64,000 nt of DNA from Pyrrhosoma nymphula (GCA_963573305.1 OY754339.1:90737838-90801837); one strand, 5' to 3'. Shown: positions 39,401 through 50,600, counted from the first letter of the stretch. Translations and numbers: made by a program. The notes: a model not told the origin generated them from the letters alone.

Positions 39401-40235
39401 CGTTTTCTTTCCTCGTGCCGAAATGGATCAAAGGAGTAACCTTAATGTTCCAAACAGAACGCTTTGCTACCAGCGACCCAGATCACTTATGAGGCCCATA
39501 AAAATGATCTCAACAGAGTAAGTATTATGAGCAAAGGTAATAACATGGCTAGTATGCAATAAAGAGGAATTAGCAGTGTCTTATTATTTACCAGTCCATG
39601 AACTTCATTACATGTCATTGGGTACCAGCAGTTATAAGGAATTAGAAAGGATAATTTGTTACCTGTGTGGTTGTTAACTTATGGATGAATCAGCAAAAGA
39701 GATAAGGGGTCGACTTGAAGTATGTATGCTGGTTTGGCCAGAGTTATGGTAGATAAAGTTTTGGATAATCAGGCAATAGATAAATATCATTATTATCTTA
39801 GTTTATCTTTTTTACCAAAATAAAACAAAGAGATTTTTGAAGTTGGTCATAAATTTGCTTTTTTTCATTAGAGATTACAAGGTGAGAACAGAAATTTATT
39901 TTATCTCAAATATTGCTTGCTTACTACAATATAGAGTAGGACGCTTTTAACCTGCCTTAATACCACAACCAAAAAATGAATATGGTAATGAATATATAAA
40001 TGAATGGGAAATATTTTTTACCCTAATTTTAAGGTATTCAAAAAATAATTTGCCATTTTGAAAAACTTACTTCTGGAGTGGAGTTGAAATGCTGCTCAAC
40101 GTCATCGTGACGTAACATATACCTACATTGTATTTAGTGAAAAGGTGAAAGTTTTATTTGTTGGAGAATGCGACTGATAACTGATGTTCGATTAAAAGTT
40201 GTTGTTTCAGGCTTAATTTTATGGAATAACATCAT
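33479..40235. other. Long gene-free stretch
   Basis: AT-rich, with a GC-richer patch at about 35140-35590. Overlapping frames on both strands (75 and 73 codons on - at 35149-35570; 66-84 codons around 38400-39246) have no family motifs. No RNA gene, long repeat or mobile-element protein was recognised. Confidence 0.5.
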
Positions 40236-40394
40236 AAATGAAAATGACTGGCAATTTTCCACAAGAATATATTTAAAAAAACGACCGGTTTCGGTGTAAA
40301 ACACCATTATCATGTCCTGGTGATGGTGTTGTACACCGAAACCGGTCGTTTTTTTAAATATATTCTTGTGGAAAATTGCCAGTCATTTTCATTT
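40236..40394. repeat. Near-perfect 72-bp-arm foldback
   Basis: Arms 40236-40307 and 40323-40394 are reverse complements with a single mismatch in 72 nt, around a 15-nt spacer, implying recent formation or ongoing homogenisation. The right arm contains GGTGT/ACACC, GAAACCGGTCGT, then a TTTTTTTAAATATATTCTTGTGG tail comparable in design to the tails at 1112-1131 and 47560-47580. It is another inverted copy of the Penelope-type hammerhead-like terminal segment, with no coding DNA. Confidence 0.9.
40311..40352 (+). ncRNA. Hammerhead-ribozyme-like motif (mutated core)
   Basis: CTGGTGA (40317-40323; one change from CTGATGA), an extra T, helix II GGTGT/ACACC (40325-40337), GAAA (40338-40341), palindromic ACCGGT and then C40347 at the cleavage position. 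The core A-to-G change should impair catalysis. In this foldback the whole motif can also be sequestered by the opposite arm. Confidence 0.35.
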
Positions 40395-40424
40395 CTGATG
40401 TTCGATGTTCCTGGTTTGATTGTA

Positions 40425-40600
40425 CACCGTTCTCCTGACTCCCTTTTGGTCCGCGCCTTGAGGCCGGGGGAACGTGCGAGGTCCTGATTTGAACTGGGAC
40501 GAGTGCTGCATGCCTAGAGTGGAATCACCCCGTGCCACACACCCTAGCGGTGGTTTGCACGGTACTTTGTATATGTAGATGTGTATAAATATATGCGAGT
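40425..40600. repeat. Dispersed repeat, copy 1
   Basis: Shares an ordered set of words with 58650-58800: CGCCT.GAG(G/C)C..G.GGG, then AACTGG.A.GAG..CTGCATGCCT, GGAATCACC.CGTGCC.CA and a GT(A/G)TA(T/G)A end. Copy 2 has a GGTTCGATC box where a pol III B box would be, so this may be an old SINE family. Orientation of transcription is not certain. Confidence 0.6.
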
Positions 40601-41240
40601 ACGATAAAAATTTGTGTGTATGATGTGTATAAAATCTTAGGCTTCACGATCTTTGAGATGTCATTCAACGCAATTGCTCTGTTACATGGATACTACATGT
40701 ACAGGGTATGTAGCAACTATGCACTTTGCTAATAGAATTAAACCAATAAAAAAATAACCTCATAAAAACAAAGTTTTTATTATACTCCCTTTATTTTCAT
40801 ATGCAATACCTACGTCACGTTTTAATGTCTCACATTCTCATTGCATTTTATTATTATTTTTTCATTTTTTATGGTATCTTTGCCATTAAATATTGTATTA
40901 TCACATTGCTAATAAATTTAATTTGTGAAAGTAAATCATTCGATCTGTACTGAATGCCAAATTATTCAGACATTCGACAACCATTAGGGAACATTAATAA
41001 TTCGATATGACATTTATATTCATTGTTGAACATTCAACAGCGATAATCACAGTTGTTGGCTCACCACGGTTCATCTCCCACAACGTCCAAGGGCTAAGTG
41101 CTAGCTTTGATGGCCGTCATTAATGAATAATTAGCGAGTAAAATATTGTAAAAAACGTTTTGAGGGTAATGCGATGATGAAAACAAAATTTCTAAAGAAG
41201 TAAGTGAAAACGGCTATGAAAACAAAGAATAAAAATAATC
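40601..41240. other. No recognisable gene
   Basis: AT-rich sequence without recognised coding or RNA features. Confidence 0.55.
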
Positions 41241-41330
41241 ACCCCAGCAGGGATTAGAACACCACACCTTCCCCTTCGCAGTCCATTATCTTACCCCTGG
41301 GCTGCCGGTTGCTTGAAAGAATATCCAGAT
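41175..41330 (-). repeat. tRNA-derived SINE-like element
   Basis: On the minus strand, GGCAGCCCAGGGGTAAGA (41293-41310) resembles an A box and GGTGTGGTGTTCTAATCCC (41250-41268) resembles a B box, spaced about 30 bp apart as in tRNA-related pol III promoters. The sequence between them does not fold as a functional tRNA. The body continues to lower coordinates. The limits are approximate. Confidence 0.5.
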
Positions 41331-41389
41331 AATGGGCCTTAATTGATTTTTCATTTTCATACAAATACATTTTAATATAATTAAGTCAG

Positions 41390-41560
41390 TGTGTATTTAT
41401 GTGTGTGTATGTGTGTGTGGGTTTGTTAAAATTAATCGTTGGTCACAAGGAGTCTATGAACCAAATTTCAGATCGATTGGATAAAGGGAAATGGGTTTGT
41501 ACGTACACAAAAAAGCAGACAGACAGTGTGAGTTAATGTAAAGGGAGTAAAAAGGACGAA
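41390..41560 (+). repeat. GT-rich tract plus possible retroelement tail
   Basis: A (TG)n-like tract at 41392-41428 is followed by ACCAAATTTCAGATCGATTGG and a GTACGTACACAAAAAAGCAGACAGACAG string, a style common in 3' tails of arthropod non-LTR elements and SINEs. No coding motif is present. Confidence 0.35.
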
Positions 41561-41773
41561 AAATGCCTGTGTTGCATGGATACGATTAAAAAAAGACGAA
41601 ACAAAGCCACCAATCCAGAATTTTAAAGGTAAGAATAGCAATAGTTAATCGCCTGACTGTCATTTGATGGGCTTGCAAATTTTACGTACATTGTGGTCAA
41701 ATTGAGTGATTATGACTGTGCATATGGTCACCTGTATTAAAATTGCTGACTCCGAATGAAGCTATTCATGCTG

Positions 41774-41867
41774 CGGTTGATCTCTCCATTGCTTCTGGGT
41801 TGTCACCACGTTAGAACTTTGCTGATCTAACGCGGTGACAACCAAGAAGCAATTGAGAGATTAACCG
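41774..41867. repeat. Foldback, 42-bp arms
   Basis: Arms 41774-41815 and 41826-41867 pair with about four mismatches in 42 nt, around a 10-nt loop. It lies immediately upstream of the RT scrap at 41915-42055 and may be an inverted duplication of that element's own coding DNA. Confidence 0.85.
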
Positions 41868-41914
41868 GTCAACGCCGCGGAAACCTAAGAATCAACGCCT
41901 ACCTCGAAAATCTA

Positions 41915-42055
41915 TCATATCACATACGGCGTCTCACAAAGAGGCACAATTATCTCCTGTGTTATTCATCATCTTCATAAATGAACTTTCCACTCACCCC
42001 TATACTAAAATAATGCCCTACACTGATGACACGCGGGCTGGTGTTACCCAAGTGT
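41915..42055 (+). pseudogene. Jockey/CR1-like reverse transcriptase fragment
   Basis: One frame reads YGVSQRGTII and, after a frameshift near 41952, the next reads SPVLFIIFINELS and MPYTDDTRAGV. These are motif B (GVPQGS-type) and motif C (YADD, here YTDD) of a non-LTR reverse transcriptase. No flanking RT domains are readable, so it is a small relic. With the minus-strand fragment at 43657-44040 it shows that Jockey-like elements were once inserted in this region. Confidence 0.75.
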
Positions 42056-43650
42056 AGGGTTTTCAAATTTCAATCTGAGAGTCGTTGATTGGAGACCAAG
42101 TGACGGCAATTATTTTGATGATTTTGGTAAAATATAAAATGAAAACAATCTGAAATGAGACTACGAAAATTTCCTACGCCCTTCATGTGACCCAAACGTC
42201 TCGGCTCAACTGCTGAGAGGCAGCAGTCTCCGAGGGCAATGATAGCGCAGATCAAGAAGGTCGGTCCCGTATCAACTGCCACTGCTTCCGGGGAGAGTGA
42301 AATTCACGAAACCGACCGCAGTGCTGCGATGCGGAAGGCAAGGGACAACCAGTCTTACTTACAACCACTTATTCTATGTAGAAGATGAAGCCTTGTATTC
42401 ACCAATATATCACTTGATGGCATATTCCGAAGTTAAAACTATAAGACTCTAAAAAACTCTAAAAGGACTATATACCGAAGGTAAAACAGACCCTCAAACG
42501 GATATCCGAGTGGTGACTACATGGAGTGGAACAATAGTCAGAGTGGACAAATGCAGGGTTGGGACATGGCAAGGTCTATTGAGGTGAGCGAGGAGCTGGA
42601 GAAAGCGATGGTGGAGAGGCTGGGTGGAGATATCCCGTAAGTCAGGGATCTCAAGTGGACTTGGACAGACAACTACTGGAGCGAAGCACCTATACCGAGT
42701 GATTAATTCAGGAAACTGAAGATGGAAGGACTGAAGAGATACAGACACCGTGATAGTGCAGGTGTACATGCGGACGTCAAGCCAAGCAAGTTGCTCATAG
42801 AACGCGATTAAACTCGTGAGCCGTCCGCAAATTTTCAAGACCCGTTTTTATGATGTCCAGTTAACGTTTACCTAAAGATTAAGTAGCACCAAAATTAATT
42901 TGATGCTAGCCCAAAATTCGGGTTCTCCTTATTCGATAAATCAGACAGCTGATTTGATGATCTGAGCGTTACTGATGGGGAAATGTATTCACTTTGGTTT
43001 CATACTAAGAAAATATTCAGATGCAGAAAAAAAATAAACAGAAAAATTCAAAGAAGAGCAGAATTGGCCGATCAATAGTTTTAACGGAGTCGCCCGAGGA
43101 GTGCTCACGCAAATGTGTGAAATTCAGAATGAAAAAAGTATTTTTTTCTTTCAAATTACAAAACCATTAGGGAAGCTAGGTTACAGCGACTCTGTTGTTT
43201 CCTCATTGAAGGGTTCCAACGTAGCTAGCACCTAAGAAATGTTTTGTTTCGCCACTCGTCCGCCCCCTAGCCTAAACATGACTTTGGGGTCGAGTACTTC
43301 CCATTCCCTTCACCTTTCTTCCCTTTCCTTTTTTTCTTCCTAAGACCCCCTAACTCCGCTAACCCTGGCAATAAGCACAGGCTAGAGACCGAGGGGATTG
43401 GCGTTCCCTGCGCGGTGGACCCACGAGCCAAGTGTTTGACTGCGCATTACGCATTTTCCGACGTCTTCTCAGCTTACGCTGCTTGACGTTGGTGGGATAT
43501 GTACGGAAGAGGATGAGATAACGAGTATGATGTGATGTTTTTTTATTCAGACGTGGATTACTGGTGGATTTCTATTGCGATTTTGGTAACATTGTATTTG
43601 AAGAGGGGTTTTGATCGCGGTTCCATATATTATCTATTTTCGGGTTCCCT
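42056..43650. other. No recognisable gene
   Basis: Minus-strand frames at 42070-42282 and 42494-42838 lack known motifs. 43230-43480 is GC-richer and pyrimidine-rich at 43300-43360. It may hold old repeats I cannot name. Confidence 0.45.
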
Positions 43651-43656
43651 AAGTTG

Positions 43657-44040
43657 TCAATTGATCTTGAAAAGGATGTGGCTATGTAGTGGAGGTACGA
43701 TGCGATTGTTGGAATATAGACTATTGCGGATATTTTCATTACTTGCATAGCAGGTGGCGTTAGTGATTTTACGTATGATTTTATTTGGGAGAGTTTTCAA
43801 ATTTTTTATCTGCAATTTTAATGCCGTGGCCCAGGCTGGGTATCCATAGCATAGGAAGGGGCGGATCATGGATTTGCAGGTGATGGGTTTGGTTTCTATT
43901 GCAAGGGGAGTGGCGTTTGATGAGTGATAAGGTGGATCCGTACGCGGAGCGGGCTTTTTTCCTGGCAATATCGGCATAGGCCTTTCAAAAACAAGATGTT
44001 ATAAAGATATTGCGGCGTAGGTTTTATGCGGGGAATCAAA
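43657..44040 (-). pseudogene. Jockey-like RT C-terminal fragment
   Basis: The minus-strand frame 43657-43977 includes KPITCKSMIRPFLCYGYPAW and then IKNLKTLPNKIIRKITNA and SNENIRNSLY. This matches the post-RT region of Jockey/CR1-type elements (a K...YKS.IRP...YG.P.W block followed by LQ..QNK.LR.I). Upstream on the same strand, in another frame, ARKKARSAYGST fits the preceding region, so a frameshift lies near 43915. It is a truncated 3' relic. Confidence 0.7.
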
Positions 44041-44049
44041 TGAAGGTTT

Positions 44050-44179
44050 ATCCATTTTCGGGTTCCCACCGGGTTAACTGCAACTGGACAACAGTTTCGC
44101 CCGGTTTCCTCCGAGCATTTTCAGGTCAAACCGTTGTCCATTTGCAACAATGAACGCGGTGGGTACCCGAAAAATGGAT
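44050..44179. repeat. Foldback / MITE-like inverted repeat
   Basis: ATCCATTTTCGGGTTCCCACCG (from 44050) pairs with CGGTGGGTACCCGAAAAATGGAT (to 44179), and an inner GCAACTGGACAAC (44080-44092) pairs with GTTGTCCATTTGC (44133-44145), with small indels. Non-coding. No target-site duplication was identified. Confidence 0.7.
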
Positions 44180-45720
44180 GTCTTCCAGATGTTATAAAAT
44201 TGAGCTTTAAAGTTACATGCTGGAGGGAGGAGAGGGGAGCAAGAGTAATTGCAAAGGAAAATTGAAGCGAAGGAAAGTTTGTTTGTGTATACGTGAAGGG
44301 TGATGCTTGAGAGAACGGAGAGATGTTCGCTGCGTGCAGAGGGACGGTCGCCGCCAGTTCAATCGCGGGCATAATAAATCATGGCACCGGCAATCAACTC
44401 AGATAAGCATAAATCCCCTCATCCTACCGATAAGGATAATGCGACTTTATTAACGAGATTGGTAACCTTGCCGGAGGCATTATTAGGTCCTGATATCTCG
44501 CTACTCGGTTGGGAAACACATAAATCCATCCACTGCTGGCTGGCTATAAATAACCCATTTAGGTTGATTCGTGCTTTAAAGGAAATATTGGGCAAGGACA
44601 TTTTCAGAGTATAGTGACGATCTGAGCAGGAAAAAAATTACACCATTGATGTCACCAGATATTTTGATTGGCGGACGACGAACCCGAATTTTTTTGGTAC
44701 TCTTGTGGCCGAGTAAAATATTTTCCAGATTTGTAAGCTAATCGTTAAGTAACTTATCGTAAGAAGATATAGATGAACGTTGATATGAATGCCTGATATT
44801 GCTTTTCAAATGGCTATTTCAAAAAACTTGTAACTAGGATTTGTCCCATCACTACTGTATTAAAGAACATTTCTACAAGACACGTCCGGTAGCACTATGA
44901 TTATTCCCGTTGACGGATAATCATAGAGACTGACAAGAAAATGTTTTGAAATTTTTCAGAAAAAAGTCATATATAAAAACGCTTTATCCCAACTGTAACT
45001 AATTTTGTGCCTGAAAGTTGGTCAAACATGTGTTATTTAAGCAAAACTAACTATAGCTAACAAAATTATACATAATGAATTTTGAAGGGCGACAAAGATT
45101 GGGCAATTCCACGCAAACTCAATCAAGGACATGGCTCAGCCATCTTCAATTCTCACGAATTTTAGCTCAAAGAAAGAACATAATAAGAAAAGACGATTCG
45201 CTTAACACTAGCATTTAATAAATTTAAATTTCAAACCTACGATAATGACATGACATAAATATTATGATATTTCGGTAATAAAAAGACAGCAATCTACGTT
45301 TTCTTTTATGTACTGGCTAGATTGCTATGTATACAGGACTCTTAGATTACATTATTTTTCCTATTTTTTATTTTTGATTCATGTTTTTTGCCGAATACCT
45401 CATTGATTAATGTTTAAAAAAGTGAAAACTTAATTTAATCGAATAGTCATTTCGCAGGACTACGTAGGCTACATAACCTTTTCTTTGTGCCACACAACCA
45501 CGGCTCAGTGGAGCAACAAAAATGGAAACATGAAAGTTATGCGACTTTTGCTGCTTAGATAAAGTGGTTTGACAAATATTTTAGGTTTGAATATCTATTT
45601 TAATACAGTTCAGACCTTTATCTTTCAAGAAAATAAAATTTATCGATCATTCAGAAAAACACAAAAAAGGGGAAATAATCATCATGTGAGATTATTCAGT
45701 AAAAAAGACAAAACAAGCCT
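44180..45720. other. No recognisable gene
   Basis: AT-rich. A 12-13-bp hairpin (CTATGATTATTCC/GGATAATCATAG) lies at about 44895-44926. Nothing else was recognised. Confidence 0.55.
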
Positions 45721-45800
45721 GCTACGCACGCGCCCGCTACGAAAATGGCGCGTTCGGAGGTAATGCGGGCGGTCTGCGCATGCGCCACACGTCGAATATC
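45720..45800. promoter_or_regulatory. CpG-rich patch with NRF-1/ewg-type palindrome
   Basis: A short CpG-dense patch contains GCGCATGCGC at 45776-45785, the palindromic core bound by the NRF-1/erect wing family, with AAAATGGCGCG 30 bp upstream. Such sites cluster at metazoan promoters. No adjacent gene is recognisable, so function is inferred from the motif alone. Confidence 0.3.
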
Positions 45801-46330
45801 TAATACCCCAGTTCCATTACTACAGTTAGGCCTGACGCTGATTACATTCGGTTATGAAAACGCCAGTTAGCGCAAACTATGTTCCAATTTCTAACCATGT
45901 TGGCTGACCCTAGTTAGCCGATAACGATGGTCAGAAATCGGAAATAGGAACGCTAGTTCTGCATATATCAACAAGTGATGAACGTATTTCACACGTGGAC
46001 TGTGCTGATATTCCGCCACGGAATTTTTGAATGGAAAGTTACACAATCGGCCCCCAGCAGGTCATTCGTTACGTGGGTCAATACTTCCCTCCTGGAGCGC
46101 AGGCCAGTTGCCCAGCATTCTCTAGCCTCTGTCAGAAAGAGCGTAGTGGAAACAAAAAGTGAAATAATACGCAACTAATACCATCTAATCTCAAATTCAT
46201 TGCAGACATAGTAATTTGAAATAGAATACGGTATTATATGCTGCAGATGCATGTCATCCAATTATTACCTTGTATGTACCTGCGATTGAAAAATAGCGTA
46301 CTCAATACCAATTTCCCCGCAGATATTCAA

Positions 46331-46460
46331 CAAAGAGGGTGAAATTCGCCATGAAAAAATCATACAACTTGACCGGGATTCAAATCCGGATCTCCCAACT
46401 GACAGGCAGGAGTGCCAGCCAGTGTGTTACTCCAATCCATCTACATTCATGGCGAATTTA
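46331..46460 (-). repeat. tRNA-like SINE fragment flanked by a short inverted repeat
   Basis: The minus strand carries a B-box-like GGATTTGAATCCC (46376-46388) preceded by a tRNA-like anticodon region and a weak A-box candidate near 46425-46440. Short inverted flanks AAATTCGCCATGAA (46332-46345) and TTCATGGCGAATTT (46446-46459) enclose it. It does not form a complete cloverleaf. Confidence 0.5.
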
Positions 46461-46914
46461 AGCGGGGGTTTAAACGAACAAGTTGCTCTCGTCCCCTATC
46501 TACATTGATGATCAAGCGTCAAGTCAAATCATTTTTTCATAGTGAATCTCACCGTCTTTGGTGTACATATATCTTCGCACCCGTGCGCATGACTGCCTGC
46601 CACAACATTTGTGCAATCGCAATGATTGAAAAACAATCCGCAGATGTTTATGGCTATTTTTAGTGCCTTCTCCCTCAAACAAAGAGCCATAATTTAATTC
46701 AAAGTAGAGAGTCCAATACACCAATGCCGTGAGGCATGAAACCGTTCAACTGAACATAAGTAATCGTTTCAGGCTTAAATTTGTGGAAGTTGGTAACATC
46801 CATGATAGAACAACTTGGTTTTAATCCACACAATTTATTTCAATGTGTACAAACTTAAAGGGGTGTACAAATGAATGCGATGGTGGGTGGCGTAACATGG
46901 TGGAACTCCTTCAT

Positions 46915-47014
46915 GATGCACAAAGGGTAAGAAAAAAGACTTTGCTGTTCCACAAAATAAAATATATTTTATTTTGTGGAACAGCAAAGTCTTTTTTCTT
47001 ACCCTTTGTGCATC
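46915..47014. repeat. 100-bp perfect palindrome
   Basis: Bases 46915-46964 and 46965-47014 are exact reverse complements with no spacer, centred on AATA/TATT. It sits at the left edge of the GIY-YIG reading frame and contributes its first codons. Perfect, spacer-less palindromes of this size are unstable in vivo and are prone to assembly or cloning artefacts. Confidence 0.9.
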
Positions 47015-47329
47015 GGGGTGTACAAACTTAAATGTGATGACTGTGACTTAGTGTATGTTGGTCAAACGGGGCGAAAATTTAAGGACAGAGTGAAAGAACA
47101 TATGAATTGTTTTGTTAATGGTACTGGTAACTCAAATGTTGCTGAGCATTTATGTAATTCTAAACATTTTAGCGATTTTAATTTTGAAATTTTACATTTT
47201 AATGACAAAGGTACTACACTGGATTTTTTAGAACAATTTGAAATTGTTAATAGCCCGCATATTTTATGTAATGATCAATTGTTCCCATCTCATTCCCCCC
47301 TCCTTAAAATAAACCTCCCGCAACCTTAA
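47013..47329 (+). pseudogene. Penelope GIY-YIG endonuclease domain (RT missing)
   Basis: From about 47015 the frame reads GVYKLKCDDCDLVYVGQTGR, then FKDRVKEHM, GNSNVAEHLCNSKH and LDFLEQFEI, ending at a stop after 47329. This is the GIY-YIG fold of Penelope-like elements: GVY, the CxxC pair, YVG, the Arg within KDRVKEH and a Glu in the last helix are present. The reverse transcriptase that should precede it is absent, and the upstream frame comes from the palindrome. The domain is open over about 100 codons, so decay is limited. A functional protein is unlikely without its N-terminal part. Confidence 0.85.
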
Positions 47330-47507
47330 AACCGCTAACCGCCCCGGCCACCTTATCCATCCTTCACAGTATGAACACACGCTCCTTCCTTTTTTAAAAA
47401 ACACTGATTGACTCAACCTTCCCCCCCCCTTTCCATGCTGCCCAACAAATTTGTTCCTAACTCCCCACCACCCCCACCTTCAACCATATATATACCCGGC
47501 CACCTGT

Positions 47508-47570
47508 GAAATTTGTTACCTGATGATGGCACAAAATGTAAGTTGCTGAAACCCGGGTCGTCTGAAATAA
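47508..47570 (+). ncRNA. Hammerhead-ribozyme-like motif
   Basis: CTGATGA is intact (47520-47526), followed by an extra T, GGC pairing with GCT (47528-47530/47545-47547; ACA/TGT can extend the hairpin), GAAA (47548-47551), a palindromic helix III ACCCGGGT and C47559 at the cleavage position. Helix I can form between AC (47518-47519) and GT (47560-47561), with TTT/AAA beyond an internal loop. It lies about 190 bp downstream of the GIY-YIG frame, the 3' position expected for Penelope terminal repeats. Confidence 0.5.
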
Positions 47571-47606
47571 ATTGTTTGGATTAAAACCAAGTTGTTCTAT
47601 CATGGA

Positions 47607-50600
47607 CGTGCAACTGAAGTTCCCTCCATGTTTGGGTGTTGATGCGTGAATTCGAAGAAACCAAATGTATGTCCCTCGGAAGAAAAATGAAAACCCACGA
47701 AGTCGAATCGGGAGGAGACCCAAGGCAATAAATATGCCGAAAAAAATTGGATTCAAAGGTTTACTGATTGTAGAAGGGTGAGGAAAAGGTGTTGGTCATG
47801 TTTGCGGAGGGTGGGAAGAAGCCAAACACCACTCACAAAAAAAACACAGCGCGGCTGCTTTAGGACACGTTGCTGCAACCATAAACGCCAGAAATCGAAA
47901 ACCACATGGAAGACAAACAAGAGATAAGTGAAGTAGTAAAATCGATAAGTAGTAGTGGTCGATTTCAGATTCCATGTCCCGCACGAAAACACGTGTATTT
48001 CTCAAGGGTAAGGCGAGATAAGAGAGAGTCGGGGATTAGGTGAACTGGTTGCTAGTCTTGAGGGAGGAGACCGAAGGAGGCCGACGAACGGGGAAGTTGG
48101 ATGGGCGAGCATCGCCAGATCGGAGAGCCTGTTGGCACGCGAAGATTTGTCTCCGCTCTTAAAGATTTCCGAAGTGTTTCGTAAAACATTCCGTACATTT
48201 TCCGGAAAAATGTGCTCCATTGCGTGTTACGAAAATTGAGCCCCTATGCACACAAGTAAAATGATGTGAACTAACAATGAAATCATCTGTAAAAATATGT
48301 AATAGGTACAATTACGTACATTTCTGACTGACTGACTCTGAGAATATAGAGAAACAGTCACGAAAACGCATTAAAGCCCCGTAAAATACCTATTCCTTCA
48401 AGAAAGCGGTAGATCGGTGGTAAGAAGGTGGATTGTGGAGTGCATGAATATACATATGGATGTAAATCTTCGGCACCAATGTACGGGCAGCAGTGTTGCC
48501 TAGCTTTCCGTAAAAGATAAGTCGCACCGCAATCGGCTTCTGTACGTCAAATATGACCGGTTTAATTGGGAGGTCAATTTCGGTATCTTTATTTTCATTG
48601 TCTCTATTTGAATCACGGCATTTCCTTATTAGAACATCCTTCTCTTGAGTGGCGGCGCTAGAATCTTCTTGGTCCTGGTTTTTCGGTTCATGCGGAATGT
48701 TTGGCAGCACCCACTGGGGGCAAGTTTAGGATCCGTATGCATATTCATGGTGGAGTGGAAGGTATGGAATTCGATTCCCTGGTATGGTAAATGTCTTTTT
48801 TCTTTCTTCATAGATTTTTGCTGATATTTTTAGATATTATGCTTTCTTCATGGTAACTTCCGTTAAAATTATTTTCCCGTATATTCATACTCTCTAAAGT
48901 GAAACTCTCATTAACTCTGTGGAGTAAAGCGAGTTAGATGGAGCCACAAATCAAAGTGTTTGTTATATATTCATCATCACTCAACGGGTACTTTACGCGA
49001 CTTACAACTAACTAGTTTTATCATATATTTGAATTTTCTCTCGTGATATCAGAGAATATTCGAAGGTAATTCAAAGGTAAAACGTGTGCCCCTTATAATA
49101 GAAATGTCAATAGAAATTATATAAAATCTAATACTTATGGATAAGCATTAAGTTGAATCTTCTCGCTAGAAAAATACAAATATTATTTTTATAAGGAACG
49201 TTACAATGTACGCAACAATTAATTCCCAGTACACCGTGAAAAATGATTCTGCAACCTACAGTATATTTTAACCTATCAAGTCAGTCAAACTATTTAAACT
49301 AAAATCGTCCCTAAATTTACTGAAAGTACTTCTACCCCGAAATCCTTGTTAATCATTTCTAAAAAAATCTCAATTTAAATCTATATACAAAAATGGGATA
49401 TTTGTGCAAAATTTTGTTACGCTAATGGTTTCAACTCATTAAAAATAAAAGATTCAAACATCTCACGTATCTACTAACACTGGGTGATAAGAAAATGATT
49501 AGTTTTTGCTTCAGAATAATTTTTTTTATTATAACATGTATTAAGTTGAATATTTCCGAGAACAAATAAATTTTACCTTGACGGGGCTCAAGAATCATTC
49601 ACATGAGTACAGAAGCGGAAATAGTGAGCAAAAATGTGGGTGAAGGTACTCATGGAAGATAACATATTCTGAAGTGTTGTCTAAAGCTTTCCTAGAATGA
49701 GGAATACACTAAAATCAATCAATGACGATATTTTACTTGAAGCAAGCTCGAAAATAAAATCAATTATTGTTCGATGATTACTAGAAAAGAATAAGATGAA
49801 AGATGACGGTTGGGGGGAAACGAAGTTCCATTCATAAAAATAAAGAAAAAATAAATTATTTCTAATGGACTAAGCTAAGTTTTTTCTTTTTCACGAGTGT
49901 GTTACACCTTTAAGTAAAGAGTATGGCTTAGTTTTATACACATTTTATTGATAGTTTTGCCAATGCACGGCCAAGAACATTCTATATTCTTCTAGAAGGT
50001 TCTAGGGAAACAAAATTAACGATTAGCACTACACTGCAGTCGCATACTGAGGAAGTAGTTCCCAATCGTTTGGTTAAGGCACCTACTTTTTTTAAATCAT
50101 GGACTCCTCCCTATCCTTGGTTTCATAACATTTTAAAATAACTTATACAATAAGTATTTGTTTTAATCACGCAATCATTAAAAAAACATTTTTCTCACAT
50201 ACTGCACGCGTAATATTGAACTATACAGAATCGATATACATCAACGTGTTTCAAGCAATGGAATAGCATGCAATAATAAAGAGGAAAATCAAATCATCCT
50301 ACTTCAACTACAAAACAATTCTACTTTTAACTTTATCTTGATACAGATACTTCAAGTTGCCACAAATAAATCATAAATATTGGAATTATACTGATAGATG
50401 TAGTTTCGCAACACATTATATGGCTTATCGTGGATGCTATCGACATCAGTCATCAGAGCGGTAAATCCTTTATAAAGTCAATGCGATGGAATTTACTCCC
50501 AGCTGTTTGAAAGAGCCTCGAATATGTCGACCTCACAAACGATATAAATGAAGTATAATCACGTTAATTCCCGAAACTCGTATGATATTGAGGGGAAAGA

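Larger units (their letters stand above)
46799..47606 (+). mobile_element. Penelope-derived unit with inverted ends
   Basis: Arms 46799-46842 and 47563-47606 (44 nt, one mismatch) are inverted and enclose a GIY-YIG fragment and a hammerhead-like motif. Penelope-like elements often end in pseudo-LTRs, sometimes inverted; here the left arm matches only the extreme 3' tail. Inside lie a 100-bp perfect palindrome (46915-47014) and a short direct repeat of GGGTGTACAAA (46861, 47015). It is about 0.8 kb and lacks an RT, so it is non-autonomous. Confidence 0.75.

Noticed and set aside
41247..41310. Possible tRNA gene (A and B boxes, minus strand)
   Set aside because: The stems do not form a cloverleaf; it fits a tRNA-derived SINE better. 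The same applies to 46376-46440 and 59208-59275.
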